The position numbers and the translations under genes were made by a program. Of a stretch of DNA of 63,855 nt, positions 24,295 through 33,602 are shown one piece after another. Every line of letters begins with the position of its first letter. Positions within the stretch are counted from its first letter, which is position 1. The stretch is from Microvirga lupini. GTDB lineage: Bacteria; Pseudomonadota; Alphaproteobacteria; Rhizobiales; Beijerinckiaceae. The stretch spans positions 163,220 through 227,074 of the forward strand of contig KI911965.1 of the NCBI GenBank assembly GCA_000517005.1, in the 5' to 3' direction. The notes below the pieces were generated by a model that saw only the letters and a list, made by a program, of their open reading frames with translations, was not told where the DNA came from and did no database searches.

Positions 24295-24807
24295 TCAAAT
24301 GCACTTGAAGTAGTCGAAAGGCTCGAGGCAATCACGGCACCGGTATTGAGCCTTGCATGGCGTCGATCCGAACTCGCTCACCCGATCCGTGTTCTCGGAT
24401 TTGCAGCGTGGGCAGGTGATCGTCAAAGGCTTGCGCAGGAACCGATCGAAGGGAGACGGCCCGCCCGCATTCTCGGCCGGCGGCGCGATGCCATAGGCCT
24501 CGAGCCGCCGCCGCCCCTCCTGGGTGATCCAATCGGTCGTCCAGGGCGGCGAGAGCCGACGCTCGATCCGCATGCGATCGATCCCTTTCGCTCGCAGGGC
24601 CGCTTCGATCTCGAAGGCGATGACGCTCGTCGCGGGGCAGCCAGAATAGGTTGGCGTGATCGCGACGACGAGCTCGTCGCCATCCCATTGCACATCGCGA
24701 ACGATGCCGAGATCCATGACGGAGACGGCCGGCACCTCCGGATCGGGAACCTCCGCCAGCCAGTGTCTGATCTGGTCCGGATCAGGCTGTGTCAGGCTGT
24801 CGATCAT
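24295..24807 (-). CDS. paaD: Phenylacetyl-CoA epoxidase assembly protein PaaD
   Basis: A 170-residue DUF59/MIP18-type protein. The N-terminal part has VPDPEVPAVSVMDLGIVRDV and TPTYSGCPATSVI, with the conserved cysteine. The C-terminal zinc-ribbon-like part has four cysteines in CPRCKSENTDRV and CRDCLEPFDYFKC. PaaD is needed for metal-centre maturation of the epoxidase. The ATG at 24807 is preferred over the GTG at 24828 that overlaps the paaC stop. Confidence 0.9.
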   Translation of the reverse strand: MIDSLTQPDPDQIRHWLAEVPDPEVPAVSVMDLGIVRDVQWDGDELVVAITPTYSGCPATSVIAFEIEAALRAKGIDRMRIERRLSPPWTTDWITQEGRRRLEAYGIAPPAENAGGPSPFDRFLRKPLTITCPRCKSENTDRVSEFGSTPCKAQYRCRDCLEPFDYFKCI

Positions 24808-24821
24808 CGATCCCGCGCTCC

Positions 24822-25580
24822 TCACCACGTCGCGTTGGGATAGGCTCGTTGCAGGAATTGAAGATCGGCCAGGATGTAGCCGAGATGCTCGGAGTGGATG
24901 CCCCGCTTGCCGCCCTTCTGCGCCCAGCCGGGCTGCGGCAAGGTGAGCGTCGCCTCCTCGGCTGTTGCACGAACGAGACCGAGCCAGGGCTCGTGCAGCG
25001 TCGCGAGATCCGGTCCGAGGCCCTCTTGAACCATGGCTTGATCGATCTCGTCGGATTCGAACAGCTCGCCCGTATACATCCAGAGATCGTCGATGGCCGT
25101 CTGCATGCGGCGGTGGCTCTCCTCCGTGCCGTCGCCGAGGCGCAGAATCCAGTCGCGGCTCCGCTCCAGGTGATAGGTGACCTCCTTGAGACCCTTCGCG
25201 GCGATCTCGGCGATCCGGGGATCCTTCGAGCCGGTCAGTTCGCGCAGCAGCAGATAATGCCAGGCATCGAAGTAGAACTGCCGCGCCATCGTGACGGCGA
25301 AGTCGCCGTTCGGCTGCTCGACGAGAAGGACATTGCGGAAGTCGCGTGCATCGCGAAGATAGGCGAGCTTGTCGGCATCGCGCCCCTTGCCTTCGACCTC
25401 GCCTGCGAGATTCAACCAGAGCTGAGTCTGCCCGATGAGATCGAGCGCGACATTGGAGAGCGCCAGATCCTCCTCAAGAGCAGGAGAATGCCCGCACCAT
25501 TCCGACAGGCGATGCCCCAGGATCAGGGCGTTGTCGCCGAGGCGCAGCAGATACTCGAAGAGAGCGTTCTGCGCGTTCAT
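24822..25580 (-). CDS. paaC: Phenylacetyl-CoA epoxidase structural subunit PaaC
   Basis: A 252-residue ferritin-like subunit (NALFEYLLRLGDNALILGHR; DLALSNVALDLIGQ; GLKEVTYHLERSRDWILRLG). PaaC pairs with PaaA but has no catalytic iron site in known structures. The ATG at 25580 immediately follows the paaB stop; a GTG one codon earlier overlaps it. Encoded in the canonical A-B-C-D-E order. Confidence 0.92.
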   Translation of the reverse strand: MNAQNALFEYLLRLGDNALILGHRLSEWCGHSPALEEDLALSNVALDLIGQTQLWLNLAGEVEGKGRDADKLAYLRDARDFRNVLLVEQPNGDFAVTMARQFYFDAWHYLLLRELTGSKDPRIAEIAAKGLKEVTYHLERSRDWILRLGDGTEESHRRMQTAIDDLWMYTGELFESDEIDQAMVQEGLGPDLATLHEPWLGLVRATAEEATLTLPQPGWAQKGGKRGIHSEHLGYILADLQFLQRAYPNATW

Positions 25581-25870
25581 CACATATGCCCCAGCTCTTC
25601 AGGGATCTCGTAGAAGGTCGGGTGGCGATAGACCTTGCTGTTGGCCGGGTCGAACAGCGGCCCTTTTTCGCTCGGCGAGCTTGCCGAAATGTCGGACGCC
25701 TTCACGACCCAGATGCTGACGCCCTCGTTGCGGCGCGTATAGACGTCGCGCGCATTCATGATCGCCATCTCCGCATCGGGCGCATGCAGGCTGCCCACAT
25801 GGCGATGAGCCAACCCATGCTGGCTGCGGATGAACACCTCCCAGAGAGGCCATTCCTTCTTATCGGTCAT
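25580..25870 (-). CDS. paaB: Phenylacetyl-CoA epoxidase subunit PaaB
   Basis: A 96-residue subunit with the family pattern WPLWEVFIRSQHGLAHRHVG, HAPDAEMAIMNARDVYTRR and EGVSIWVVKASDI, ending YEIPEELGHM. PaaB bridges PaaAC heterodimers in the full complex. The start at 25870 follows GAGAGGAAAG; the longer frame upstream overlaps paaA out of frame and is ignored. Confidence 0.92.
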   Translation of the reverse strand: MTDKKEWPLWEVFIRSQHGLAHRHVGSLHAPDAEMAIMNARDVYTRRNEGVSIWVVKASDISASSPSEKGPLFDPANSKVYRHPTFYEIPEELGHM

Positions 25871-25884
25871 CTTTCCTCTCCCGT

Positions 25885-26880
25885 TTACGCAGCCTTGGCC
25901 TGAGCGCGCGCCGCCTTCTTCGCCGCATAGGCGTCCGCCGCATCGCGCACCCACTGGCCCTCCTCGTAGGCTTTCACGCGCGTGCGCAGGCGCTGACGGT
26001 TGCAGGGGCCGTTGCCGGCGATGACCTGATAGAACTCGTCCCAGTCGATCTCGCCGAAATCGTAATGCCCGCGCTCCGCGTTCCACTTGAGATCCGGGTC
26101 GGGAACGGTGAGGCCGAGATATTCGGCCTGCGGCACAGTCTGGTCGACGAATTTCTGACGCAGCTCGTCGTTCGAGTTGATCTTGATCTTCCAGCGCATG
26201 GACTGGGCGCTGTGAACCGAGTCAGCATCGGACGGGCCGAACATCATGAGCGAGGGCCACCACCAGCGGTTCAGCGCATCCTGTGCCATCTGCTTCTGCT
26301 CGGGCGTGCCGCGGGCAAGCTTCGTCATCGCGTCATAGCCCTGCCGCTGATGGAAGCTCTCCTCCTTGCAGATGCGGATCATGGCGCGGGAATAGGGTCC
26401 GTAGGAGCAGCGCTGCAGCGGCACCTGATTCATGATCGCGGCACCGTCCACGAGCCAGCCGATGGCGCCGATATCGGCCCAGGTGAGCGTCGGGTAGTTG
26501 AAGATGCTGGAATATTTGGCCTTGCCGCTGTTGAGCTGTTCCATGAGTTCGTCGCGGCTCACGCCCAGCGTCTCGGCCGCGCAGTAGAGATAGAGACCAT
26601 GGCCGGCCTCGTCCTGTACCTTGGCGAGCAGGATGGCCTTGCGCTCCAGGGTCGGGGCGCGGGTGATCCAGTTGCCTTCCGGCTGCATGCCGATGATCTC
26701 GGAATGGGCATGCTGGGAGATCTGCCGGATCAGAGTCTTGCGATAAGCCTCCGGCATCCACTCCTTCGGTTCGATCTTGATATCGGCATCGACGCGGTCC
26801 TGGAAGACACGCTCCTCCGGAGACATCTCCTCTTTGGACTGGATGTGCTCGACGCCAGTCTTCACCATCTGTGCGTACAC
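25885..26880 (-). CDS. paaA: Phenylacetyl-CoA epoxidase catalytic subunit PaaA
   Basis: A 331-residue di-iron oxygenase subunit. Ligand motifs are visible: E61 in [16 protein letters not shown]91-A-G-H94 in [18 protein letters not shown], and E174-S-F-H177 in [13 protein letters not shown]. It inserts oxygen into the ring of phenylacetyl-CoA to form the 1,2-epoxide. The start is a GTG at 26880 (GTG TAC GCA CAG) with GGGAGAAG upstream, giving the common [10 protein letters not shown]-terminus. First gene of the minus-strand paaABCDE operon. Confidence 0.95.
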   Translation of the reverse strand: MYAQMVKTGVEHIQSKEEMSPEERVFQDRVDADIKIEPKEWMPEAYRKTLIRQISQHAHSEIIGMQPEGNWITRAPTLERKAILLAKVQDEAGHGLYLYCAAETLGVSRDELMEQLNSGKAKYSSIFNYPTLTWADIGAIGWLVDGAAIMNQVPLQRCSYGPYSRAMIRICKEESFHQRQGYDAMTKLARGTPEQKQMAQDALNRWWWPSLMMFGPSDADSVHSAQSMRWKIKINSNDELRQKFVDQTVPQAEYLGLTVPDPDLKWNAERGHYDFGEIDWDEFYQVIAGNGPCNRQRLRTRVKAYEEGQWVRDAADAYAAKKAARAQAKAA

Positions 26881-27056
26881 GGCGCTTCTCCCTGACTTCG
26901 CTGCCTTGCCGGCCTCTTCCCGCTCCGAGCGGCTCTTTGAAAGGCTGAGCCATATGCGGCGAGGACCGGAGCCTTGCCCGCTGGAGCCGCCATTCAGCGC
27001 CGGTTCGCTATCGGCGCGCGGGCGCCATGCCTCTCCGGGTTTCCGCGGGCTTTCTC

Positions 27057-27084
27057 AATATGTCACATAAAATAGATTATTCAA
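27057..27084 (-). promoter_or_regulatory. Candidate promoter of the paaABCDE operon
   Basis: On the minus strand TTGAAT (27084-27079), a 16-base spacer and CATATT (27062-27057) resemble -35 and -10 boxes in an AT-rich stretch about 180 bases before paaA. The near-palindrome TATGTCACATA overlaps the -10. The long leader and the two repeats suggest repression control, but there is no direct support. Confidence 0.35.
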
Positions 27085-27093
27085 GAATTTTTT

Positions 27094-27109
27094 GTAACAG
27101 ATTTGTCAC
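27094..27109. promoter_or_regulatory. Inverted repeat upstream of paaA, candidate PaaX site
   Basis: GTAACAGATTTGTCAC is an inverted repeat (GTAACA, 4 bases, TGTCAC; five of six pairs) just upstream of the candidate -35 of paaA. It overlaps the last codons of paaX. The position suits a repressor or activator of the paaABCDE operon. The assignment to PaaX is inference. Confidence 0.3.
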
Positions 27110-28002
27110 CCGATCTTCAATTCGGCGCTCGGCTCCATAGCCGCGAAGCGCTGCCCGAAGTCTTGGTCGACGGCGGGCAGAGGTCCCGCATCGTTCTGGG
27201 CATGGATGTCGATCCAGCGCTCCGCCGCTGGCAGCAGCGTCCGGTAGATCGTGCCGCAGAGAGCGCGGGCCGCCGTTCCGGCCCAGGGTTTGGGGAGGAG
27301 TTGGGACGGCAGCAGCGGGTCCTTCAGAACCGCCCTGCGGTAATCGTGGATCAGGAGGACGCGCACCAGCAGCGCATCGAGATTCGTGAACCCGGCGCCC
27401 CGCTCCAGAGCGCCAAGGATGCCCGAATAGGTGTCGATGAAACGCTTGTAGCGGCCCTCGATCTCGGCCAGAGGCCACGCCCGCTCCACCAGCCTCCGGG
27501 CGGTCGGCAGATCGGCCGGAGACGCGGCGAGCCTCAGGAAGGGCCCCGTCGTGCCGGCCGCTGCCGTAGCCGCCATGAGGAGGTCCGGGCCGAGGGCGCC
27601 ATAGCCCGCCGCAGAGAGCTCGCTCTTGAGCGCGCTCCGGTCCTGGGCATTCTCGAGCAGGAGGAGATCGAAGGAACCCTGCCATTCCTGGGGCGGATCG
27701 GCATAGATCCGCCGTGTGGCCTGAGCGAAGGCCTCCTGCCCTTGTGGCGTCAGGCGGTAATAGCTGTTGCGCCCGACCTTCCAACGCTCGAACCAGCCTT
27801 CGGAAACGAGGCGGGACAGGGCCGTCCTGACGAGCGTGTCGCTGATGCGGAAGGCCCGCATGATCTCATGCAGCGACGCCAGGGACAGCACCCCACCCCT
27901 GGGCACCACCGCATCCCCGAAGAACGTCACGATCAGCGACCCCGCCCGGATCGGCATCCGCTCGTGAAACTTGTCCAGCAGGGTCTCCACAAACGCGGCC
28001 AT
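27106..28002 (-). CDS. paaX: Phenylacetate-responsive transcriptional regulator PaaX
   Basis: A 298-residue regulator. The N-terminal winged helix (SLASLHEIMRAFRISDTLVR, then the wing VGRNSYYRLTPQGQEAF) is followed by the PaaX core and the C-terminal PaaX domain (RVLLIHDYRRAVLKDPLLPS). PaaX family members repress paa operons until phenylacetyl-CoA binds. The ATG at 28002 follows GGAGTGG; a further 12 codons upstream are not family-like. The gene lies between paaA and the divergent paaZ. Confidence 0.9.
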   Translation of the reverse strand: MAAFVETLLDKFHERMPIRAGSLIVTFFGDAVVPRGGVLSLASLHEIMRAFRISDTLVRTALSRLVSEGWFERWKVGRNSYYRLTPQGQEAFAQATRRIYADPPQEWQGSFDLLLLENAQDRSALKSELSAAGYGALGPDLLMAATAAAGTTGPFLRLAASPADLPTARRLVERAWPLAEIEGRYKRFIDTYSGILGALERGAGFTNLDALLVRVLLIHDYRRAVLKDPLLPSQLLPKPWAGTAARALCGTIYRTLLPAAERWIDIHAQNDAGPLPAVDQDFGQRFAAMEPSAELKIG

Positions 28003-28131
28003 GCAAGCCCACTCCGATACCAATGGCCAAGGCGGCACTCGCCTCCTCGGTCCGTCTCTCCCTCACCTACCCACTGTTCGCCCTACCTGTCGAGCCGTCG
28101 CAGTTGCACGGAACATCCTCAAAATTCCTTG

Positions 28132-28153
28132 ACTAACCGACCGGTCGGTCAAT
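28132..28153. promoter_or_regulatory. Candidate PaaR operator upstream of paaZ
   Basis: The core ACCGACCGGTCGGT is a perfect 14-bp palindrome. Extended to 22 bp the right arm is GGTCGGTCAAT, almost identical to the arm upstream of paaG (19013-19034). It is about 60 bases upstream of paaZ and within the paaX-paaZ divergent region, so it could affect both. Confidence 0.65.
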
Positions 28154-28214
28154 AATGCCCTAACGGTGCGGTGAAGCCAATACGGCCGCACATTCATCAT
28201 TCCAAGGTGCCCCA

Positions 28215-30242
28215 ATGAGACTCGAGAGCTTCGTTCGTGGAAGTTGGATGTCGCCCGGCCAGGACTTGGCCGACATTCGCAGTGCCGTCACCGGCGATGT
28301 GGTCGCGCAGGTCGCCAATGGCGGTCTCGATATGGGCGAGGTGCTGGCCTATGCCCGACAGGTCGGCGGCCCCAACCTGCGGAAGCTGACCTTCCATCAA
28401 CGGGCAGAACTTCTGAAACGTCTTGCCATTCATCTGTCAGAACGCAAGGACCAGCTCTACACGCTCTCCTTCCAGACCGGCACCACGCGATCCGACAACT
28501 TCATCGATGTGGACGGCGGCATCGGCACCCTCTTCGTCTATGCCTCCAAGGGCCGCCGCGAACTGCCCAACACTACCTTCCTTCTGGATGGAAATGTCGA
28601 GCCCCTTTCAAAGGGCGGCAGCTTCGTTGGGCAGCATGTGATGACGCCGCTCCATGGCGTCGCCGTTCACATCAACGCCTTCAATTTCCCCTGCTGGGGC
28701 ATGCTCGAAAAGCTCGCGCCCGCGATCCTGGCTGGCGTGCCGGTGGTCACGAAACCCGCGACGATCACGTCCTATGTGGCGCATGCGCTGGTGCGCATGA
28801 TCGCAGAGTCCGGCATTCTTCCCGACGGCGCGCTTCAATGCATCGTCGGCTCCACGGGCGACCTCTTCGACCATCTGACCTGCCAGGATGTGGTGTCGTT
28901 CACCGGCTCCGCCGACACGGCCCAGAAGCTGCAGCGGCACCCGGTCATCGCGCGCGAATCCGTACGCTTCATCGCCGAGCGCGACTCCTTGAACGCGGCA
29001 ATCCTGGCGCCTGACGCGGGACCGGGCACGCCGGAATTCGATCTCTTCATCAAGGAGGTCGCGAAGGAGATGACGGTCAAGGCCGGGCAGAAATGCACAG
29101 CCATCCGGCGCGCGATTGCTCCCAACGCACATGTATCTGCGGTGATCGAAGCTCTGGGCGAGCGGCTTTCCAAGATCAAGGTCGGCAACCCGGAACTTGA
29201 AAGCGTCCGCATGGGACCGGTTGTCGGCCTCGGACAACGCCGGGATGTGCTCGCGCAAGTGGCGAAGTTGCGGTCGGAGGCAGACATCGTTGTGGGTGAT
29301 CCCGACAACTTCACTGTGGAAGGCGCGGACCGCGAGCGCGGCGCCTTCATTCCGCCTCTCGTCCTGCATTGCCCGGACCCGATCCGCGCCACAAACGTGC
29401 ACAGCGTCGAGGCCTTCGGCCCTGTCTGCACCGTGATGGGCTATGACGGTCTCGATCAGGCCGTGGCCCTGGCCAATCGCGGCGACGGCAGCCTCGTGGC
29501 CTCCCTCTACACCTACGATCCCGCCACGGCGGCCGATCTCGTCTTCGGCGTCGGCGCCTTCCATGGCCGTCTGGTGCTGATCGACCGGGACTGTGCCAAG
29601 GAGCAGACCGGCCACGGCTCGCCGATGCCGCATATGGTCCATGGCGGGCCAGGGCGCGCCGGCGGCGGCGAGGAACTCGGCGGCATCCGCGGCGTGCACC
29701 ACTACATGCAACGCACCGCCCTGCAGGGCTCGCCCGCCATGCTCTCGCGCGTCACGCAAAGCTGGATCAAGGGCGCTCCGACCATCGAAGAGGGACGACA
29801 CCCCTTCCGCTACTATTTCGATGACTTGGCTATCGGCCAGACCTTCGTTTCGAAGGAGCGTACGATCACCCTCGAGGACATCGAGCACTTTGCGGAATTC
29901 ACCGGCGATACCTTCTATGCCCACATGAGCGAGGAAGCGACGAAGAACCATCCGTTCTTCCCCGGCCGCGTGGCGCATGGCTATCTGCTGTTGTCCTTCG
30001 CGGCAGGCCTCTTCGTCGATCCCGATCTAGGACCGGTGCTTGCCAATTACGGTCTCGATTCCTTACGTTTCATCAAACCCGTGCAGCCGGGCGAGACCAT
30101 CAAGGTCCGGTTGACGGCCAAATCCAAATCGCCGCGCAATGAGCAATACGGCGAGGTACGCTGGGACGTGGAAATCATGACGGAGAAGGGCGAGACGGTC
30201 GCAACCTATGAGCTCCTCACGATGAACGCGGTGCGTCCATGA
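28215..30242 (+). CDS. paaZ: Oxepin-CoA hydrolase / 3-oxo-5,6-dehydrosuberyl-CoA semialdehyde dehydrogenase (PaaZ)
   Basis: A 675-residue bifunctional enzyme. Residues about 1-510 form an aldehyde dehydrogenase with NAD-binding and active-site features, including the catalytic cysteine in VKAGQKCTAIRRAIAP. Residues about 530-675 form a MaoC-like hydratase (FTGDTFYAHMSEEATKNHPF, GRVAHGYLLLSFAAGLF) that opens the oxepin ring. Both halves are intact, so semialdehyde hand-off should work. The stop overlaps the next gene by four bases (ATGA). Confidence 0.93.
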   Translation: MRLESFVRGSWMSPGQDLADIRSAVTGDVVAQVANGGLDMGEVLAYARQVGGPNLRKLTFHQRAELLKRLAIHLSERKDQLYTLSFQTGTTRSDNFIDVDGGIGTLFVYASKGRRELPNTTFLLDGNVEPLSKGGSFVGQHVMTPLHGVAVHINAFNFPCWGMLEKLAPAILAGVPVVTKPATITSYVAHALVRMIAESGILPDGALQCIVGSTGDLFDHLTCQDVVSFTGSADTAQKLQRHPVIARESVRFIAERDSLNAAILAPDAGPGTPEFDLFIKEVAKEMTVKAGQKCTAIRRAIAPNAHVSAVIEALGERLSKIKVGNPELESVRMGPVVGLGQRRDVLAQVAKLRSEADIVVGDPDNFTVEGADRERGAFIPPLVLHCPDPIRATNVHSVEAFGPVCTVMGYDGLDQAVALANRGDGSLVASLYTYDPATAADLVFGVGAFHGRLVLIDRDCAKEQTGHGSPMPHMVHGGPGRAGGGEELGGIRGVHHYMQRTALQGSPAMLSRVTQSWIKGAPTIEEGRHPFRYYFDDLAIGQTFVSKERTITLEDIEHFAEFTGDTFYAHMSEEATKNHPFFPGRVAHGYLLLSFAAGLFVDPDLGPVLANYGLDSLRFIKPVQPGETIKVRLTAKSKSPRNEQYGEVRWDVEIMTEKGETVATYELLTMNAVRP

Positions 30243-32328
30243 CCGCAATCGCGTCATCCGGGGAGGCCGGGCCGGTCAGGCTGATTCCAACGGCTCCTGT
30301 CGCCGTGATCGAGATCGACAATCCTCCGGTCAACGCCACGTCGCAAGCCGTGAGGGCCGGTTTGCTTACGGCGATTCATGAAGTCGACTGCAATCCGCAG
30401 ATCGAAGCCGTCGTGATCGCCTGCGCCGGCCGCACCTTCGTGGCGGGTGCCGACATTCGCGAATTTGGGCAACTTCCACGCGAGCCGCATCTGCCCGACG
30501 TGATCGACGCCATCGAGGCCTGCTCCAAGCCGGTCGTTGCCGCTATCCATGGCACGGCCCTTGGCGGAGGCTGCGAGATTGCGCTGGCCTGCCATGCCCG
30601 TGTGGCCGAGCCGGGAGCAAGCCTTGGCCTGCCGGAGGTCAAGCTCGGGCTGGTTCCGGGAGCCGGCGGCACGCAGCGCCTGCCGCGTCTCGTCGGGCTG
30701 GAAGCCGCCCTCGATCTCGTGACGAGCGGACGGATCGTAAAGGCCGCGGAAGCTCTGCGCCTTGGCCTGGTCGACCGTCTCTCTTCCGGCGACCTGCGCC
30801 AGGATGCGATGGATTTTGCACGAGAACTGACCGGTCAGCCGCTGCGCCGCACCGGTGAGCGGGTTGTGACTGCACTGGACCCACAGGAGGCCTCTGCAAA
30901 AGTCGCGGAGATCCGCAGAAAGGCGAGAGGCGCCGAGGCGCCGGCTAAGGCCGCGGAACTCGTCCTATCATCCGCGAGCCTTCCGCTCGCGGACGGCATG
31001 GCGCGTGAGCGCGAGACATTCCTGGAACTGCGCTCGTCCGAGCAGTCGGCCGCTCTGCGCCACGCCTTCTTTGCCGAGCGGGAAGTGACGCGTCTTCCGG
31101 GTCTCGACTCGGTTGAGCCTCGCTCCGTCCAGAAGATCGGGATCGTCGGCGCCGGAACGATGGGGTCGGGCATCGCCATCGCCTTTGCGGATGCGGGTTT
31201 CGACGTCAAGATCGTCGAGACGAGCGAACAGGCGCTTGCCGCCGGGCAGGCGCGCATCGCGGATGTCTACGACAAGCAGGTCGCCAGCGGCCGGCTCACG
31301 GCGGCCGCGAAGGACGAACGCCTGCGGGCCATTGAGTATGCGGTTGGAACGAGCTCCCTGTCGGATCGAGATCTCGTCATCGAGGCGGTGTTCGAGGATC
31401 TGGAGGTCAAACGGGCGCTTTTCCGCGATCTCGATGCGTTCCTCCCGCCTGGAACCATTCTGGCAACAAATACCAGTTATCTTGATATTTCACTGATAGC
31501 CGCTGCCACGTCTCGGCCGGCCGATGTGGTGGGGCTGCATTTCTTCAGCCCGGCGAACGTGATGAAGCTCCTCGAGGTCGTGCGGACCGAGACCACGGCT
31601 GACGATGTCGTTGCCACGGGCCTGAGCCTCGCCAAGCGGCTGCGCAAGATCCCGGTCGTCTGCCGGGTCTGCGACGGCTTCGTGGGGAACCGCATCCTGT
31701 CGCGCTATCGCCAGCAGGCGGAATATCTGCTCGAAGAAGGCGCTCTCCCGCACGAGGTCGATGCCGCTCTCGAAGCATTCGGTTTTCCCATGGGTCCCTT
31801 CGCCGTATCGGACCTCGCCGGCCTCGACATCGCCTGGGCACGCCGCAAGCGCCTGGCCCCCACCCGCGATCCGCGCGAACGCTATGTCGACATTGCCGAC
31901 CGTCTCTGCGAGGCGGGACGCTTCGGGCGCAAGACCGGGGCTGGCTGGTATCGTTACGAGGGCGGCAAGCGGGAGGTCGATCCCTTCGTCACCGCGCTCG
32001 TCGAAGAGGCATCCAAACGACGTGGGCTGACGCGCCGACAGATCTCGGCCGAGGAGATTCAGTCCCGCATCCGGGCCGCCATCGTCAACGAGGCCTGCAA
32101 GATCCTCGACGAACGCATTGTCGAGCGGCCGCTCGATGTCGATGTGGTGATGATGCACGGCTATGGCTATCCGGCCTGGCGCGCGGTCCCCTGTTCGAAG
32201 CGGACCGTGTGGGACTGCAGCCGATCCTCGCGCAGGTGAAGGAGCGTGCCGAACGGGACGGACCCGGCTGGGAACCGGCCGAGGGTCTCGTCAGCCGCGC
32301 GGCTTCGGGAGCGAAGTTCTATCCCTGA
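30239..32328 (+). CDS. Crotonase/3-hydroxyacyl-CoA dehydrogenase fusion (FadB/FadJ-like), C-terminus frameshifted
   Basis: The N-terminal enoyl-CoA hydratase part has GRTFVAGADIREFG and GLPEVKLGLVPGAGGTQRL. The dehydrogenase part starts with KIGIVGAGTMGSGIAIAF, followed by GLHFFSPANVMKLLEVV and the C-terminal helical domain. It would supply the PaaF/PaaH-type steps from 3-hydroxyadipyl-type intermediates to oxo-acyl-CoA. The frame from 30239 stops at 32239, but the conserved ending after MMHGYGYPAWR continues in another frame (GGPLFEADRVGLQPILAQ) to a TGA at 32328. One base is missing near 32183-32190 (CGCGCGG where CGCGGCGG is expected). The strictly open part is 30239-32239, and the last 46 or so residues are altered. 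It may be a sequencing error or a true mutation. Confidence 0.85.
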
Positions 32329-32362
32329 GCAGGATCACAAAACAATAACCGGGGGATTCTTC

Positions 32363-32782
32363 ATGTTTGATCGGGCCATCGCTGAGGAGATGCTCGCAAG
32401 CGTCTTCGCACTATGGGTGCAGGAGCTCAATCTCTCCATCGAGAGCCTCGGCCATGATGGTGCGGTCTTGCGCATGCGATTCTCCGAGAAGCTGTGCCGC
32501 GACAACGGCGTGATCTGCGGGCAGGCGCTCATGAGCCTGGCCGACACGGCGATGGTGTTTGCCGTGTCCTCCGCCGGAGGCGCCTACCGGCCGATGACGA
32601 CGGTCGATCAGACCATGCATTTCCTTCGCCCTGCAGCGAATGCCGATGTGCTGGCAGACGCGAAGATCGTTCGCCTCGGGCGCACCATGGCCTTCGGCAG
32701 CGTGACGCTCACGACCGACGGCGACACGCGGCCCGTAGCGATGGCACAGCTCGCCTATGCACTGTTGCCGGAGAGCAAGTAA
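32363..32782 (+). CDS. PaaI-family thioesterase (second hotdog protein)
   Basis: A 139-residue hotdog-fold protein (VICGQALMSLADTAMVFAVS, then TTVDQTMHFLRPAANADVLA). In place of the HGG of the PaaI thioesterase at 19883 it has a CGQ segment, so it belongs to a different subgroup. It starts at 32363 after GGGGGA; the frame extends upstream over the shifted 3' end of the preceding gene but that part is not coding in this frame. It is probably co-transcribed with paaZ. Substrate unknown. Confidence 0.8.
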   Translation: MFDRAIAEEMLASVFALWVQELNLSIESLGHDGAVLRMRFSEKLCRDNGVICGQALMSLADTAMVFAVSSAGGAYRPMTTVDQTMHFLRPAANADVLADAKIVRLGRTMAFGSVTLTTDGDTRPVAMAQLAYALLPESK

Positions 32783-32828
32783 AATCGCCTGCCGTTTGAG
32801 AGATTGGACCATAATGTGCTTCCCCCGC

Positions 32829-32918
32829 CGTCATGGCCGGGCTTATCCCGGCTATCCTGATCGGAAAGGCGCTGCGCTTCAGGCAATTGGGATCACCGGC
32901 ATAAAGCCGGTGATGACG
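32829..32918 (-). repeat. 90-bp two-hairpin intergenic repeat, copy 1
   Basis: The unit is bounded by CGTCAT and ATGACG. It contains two stem-loops, GGCCGGGCTTATCCCGGC and CACCGGCATAAAGCCGGTG. A second copy with the same length and order of hairpins lies at 37085-37174 in the opposite orientation. It resembles dispersed palindromic repeats (GGCCGGGacaaGCCCGGCC type) common between genes in Hyphomicrobiales. It may affect mRNA 3' ends. Confidence 0.7.
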
Positions 32919-32986
32919 TGAGGAGGCTGCTGGCCCTTTGCGAGCCAGACATTCAGGATGAAGAGAGAGGTTTATGAGCCACCCAT

Positions 32987-33472
32987 TCAAAACGGCAGCG
33001 CCACGCTCGTCTTGATCTCCTTCAGGATCACGTTTGTGCGCACATAGCGGATGCCGGGCAGCCGGAACATGAACTCGTCCAAAAATTCGTTGTAAGCCTT
33101 CATGTCGCGCACGACGACGCGCAGGTGATAATCGGCGTCTCCCGTGGTCGCAAAGCACTCCATGACCTCGGCGCGCGCTGTTACACGTGAAACAAATTCG
33201 TCGACGAATTTCGCATCGTGCCGCTCGAGCGAGACATGCAGGATGGCCGAGGTGGCAAACCCTGCCCTTTCCCGGTCCACCAGCGCCGAATAGCCCACGA
33301 TCACGCCGGTTTCCTCGAGCGCCCGCACGCGCCGCCAGCAAGCCGAGGTGGACATGCCCACGTCCTCGGCCAATTGCTGGTTCGTGGTGCGCCCTTCTTT
33401 CTGAAGCTGCGCCAGAATGTGCTCGTCCTGCTTTTCCAACACGGCGCGGCCCTCCAAGGTAGTTTCTACCAT
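32987..33472 (-). CDS. Lrp/AsnC-family transcriptional regulator
   Basis: A 161-residue regulator. The N-terminal helix-turn-helix is in ILAQLQKEGRTTNQQLAEDV and GMSTSACWRRVRALEETGVI. The C-terminal RAM domain (about 75-155) contains VMECFATTGDADYHLRVVV, where the ligand-binding loop T-G-D-A-D-Y is conserved. Members sense amino acids. It is divergent from the indolepyruvate oxidoreductase with 130 bases between, so it probably controls that gene in response to aromatic or branched amino acids. Confidence 0.9.
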   Translation of the reverse strand: MVETTLEGRAVLEKQDEHILAQLQKEGRTTNQQLAEDVGMSTSACWRRVRALEETGVIVGYSALVDRERAGFATSAILHVSLERHDAKFVDEFVSRVTARAEVMECFATTGDADYHLRVVVRDMKAYNEFLDEFMFRLPGIRYVRTNVILKEIKTSVALPF

Positions 33473-33602
33473 TTATAGCGCCCATTCCTAGAACAACTAC
33501 CGCAAACCAAGCTTTGGAAGGAATAAATAGGAAACACCTACCACCCGTTCGGGATTATCCTTGTAGCCAACGAAGGATGCTTCTTGCTTCGGGAGGAGGC
33601 TG

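Noticed and set aside
28608-29978. A 456-codon minus-strand frame opposite paaZ.
   Set aside because: paaZ is intact with both domains; the antisense frame has no domain and is a codon-bias artefact.
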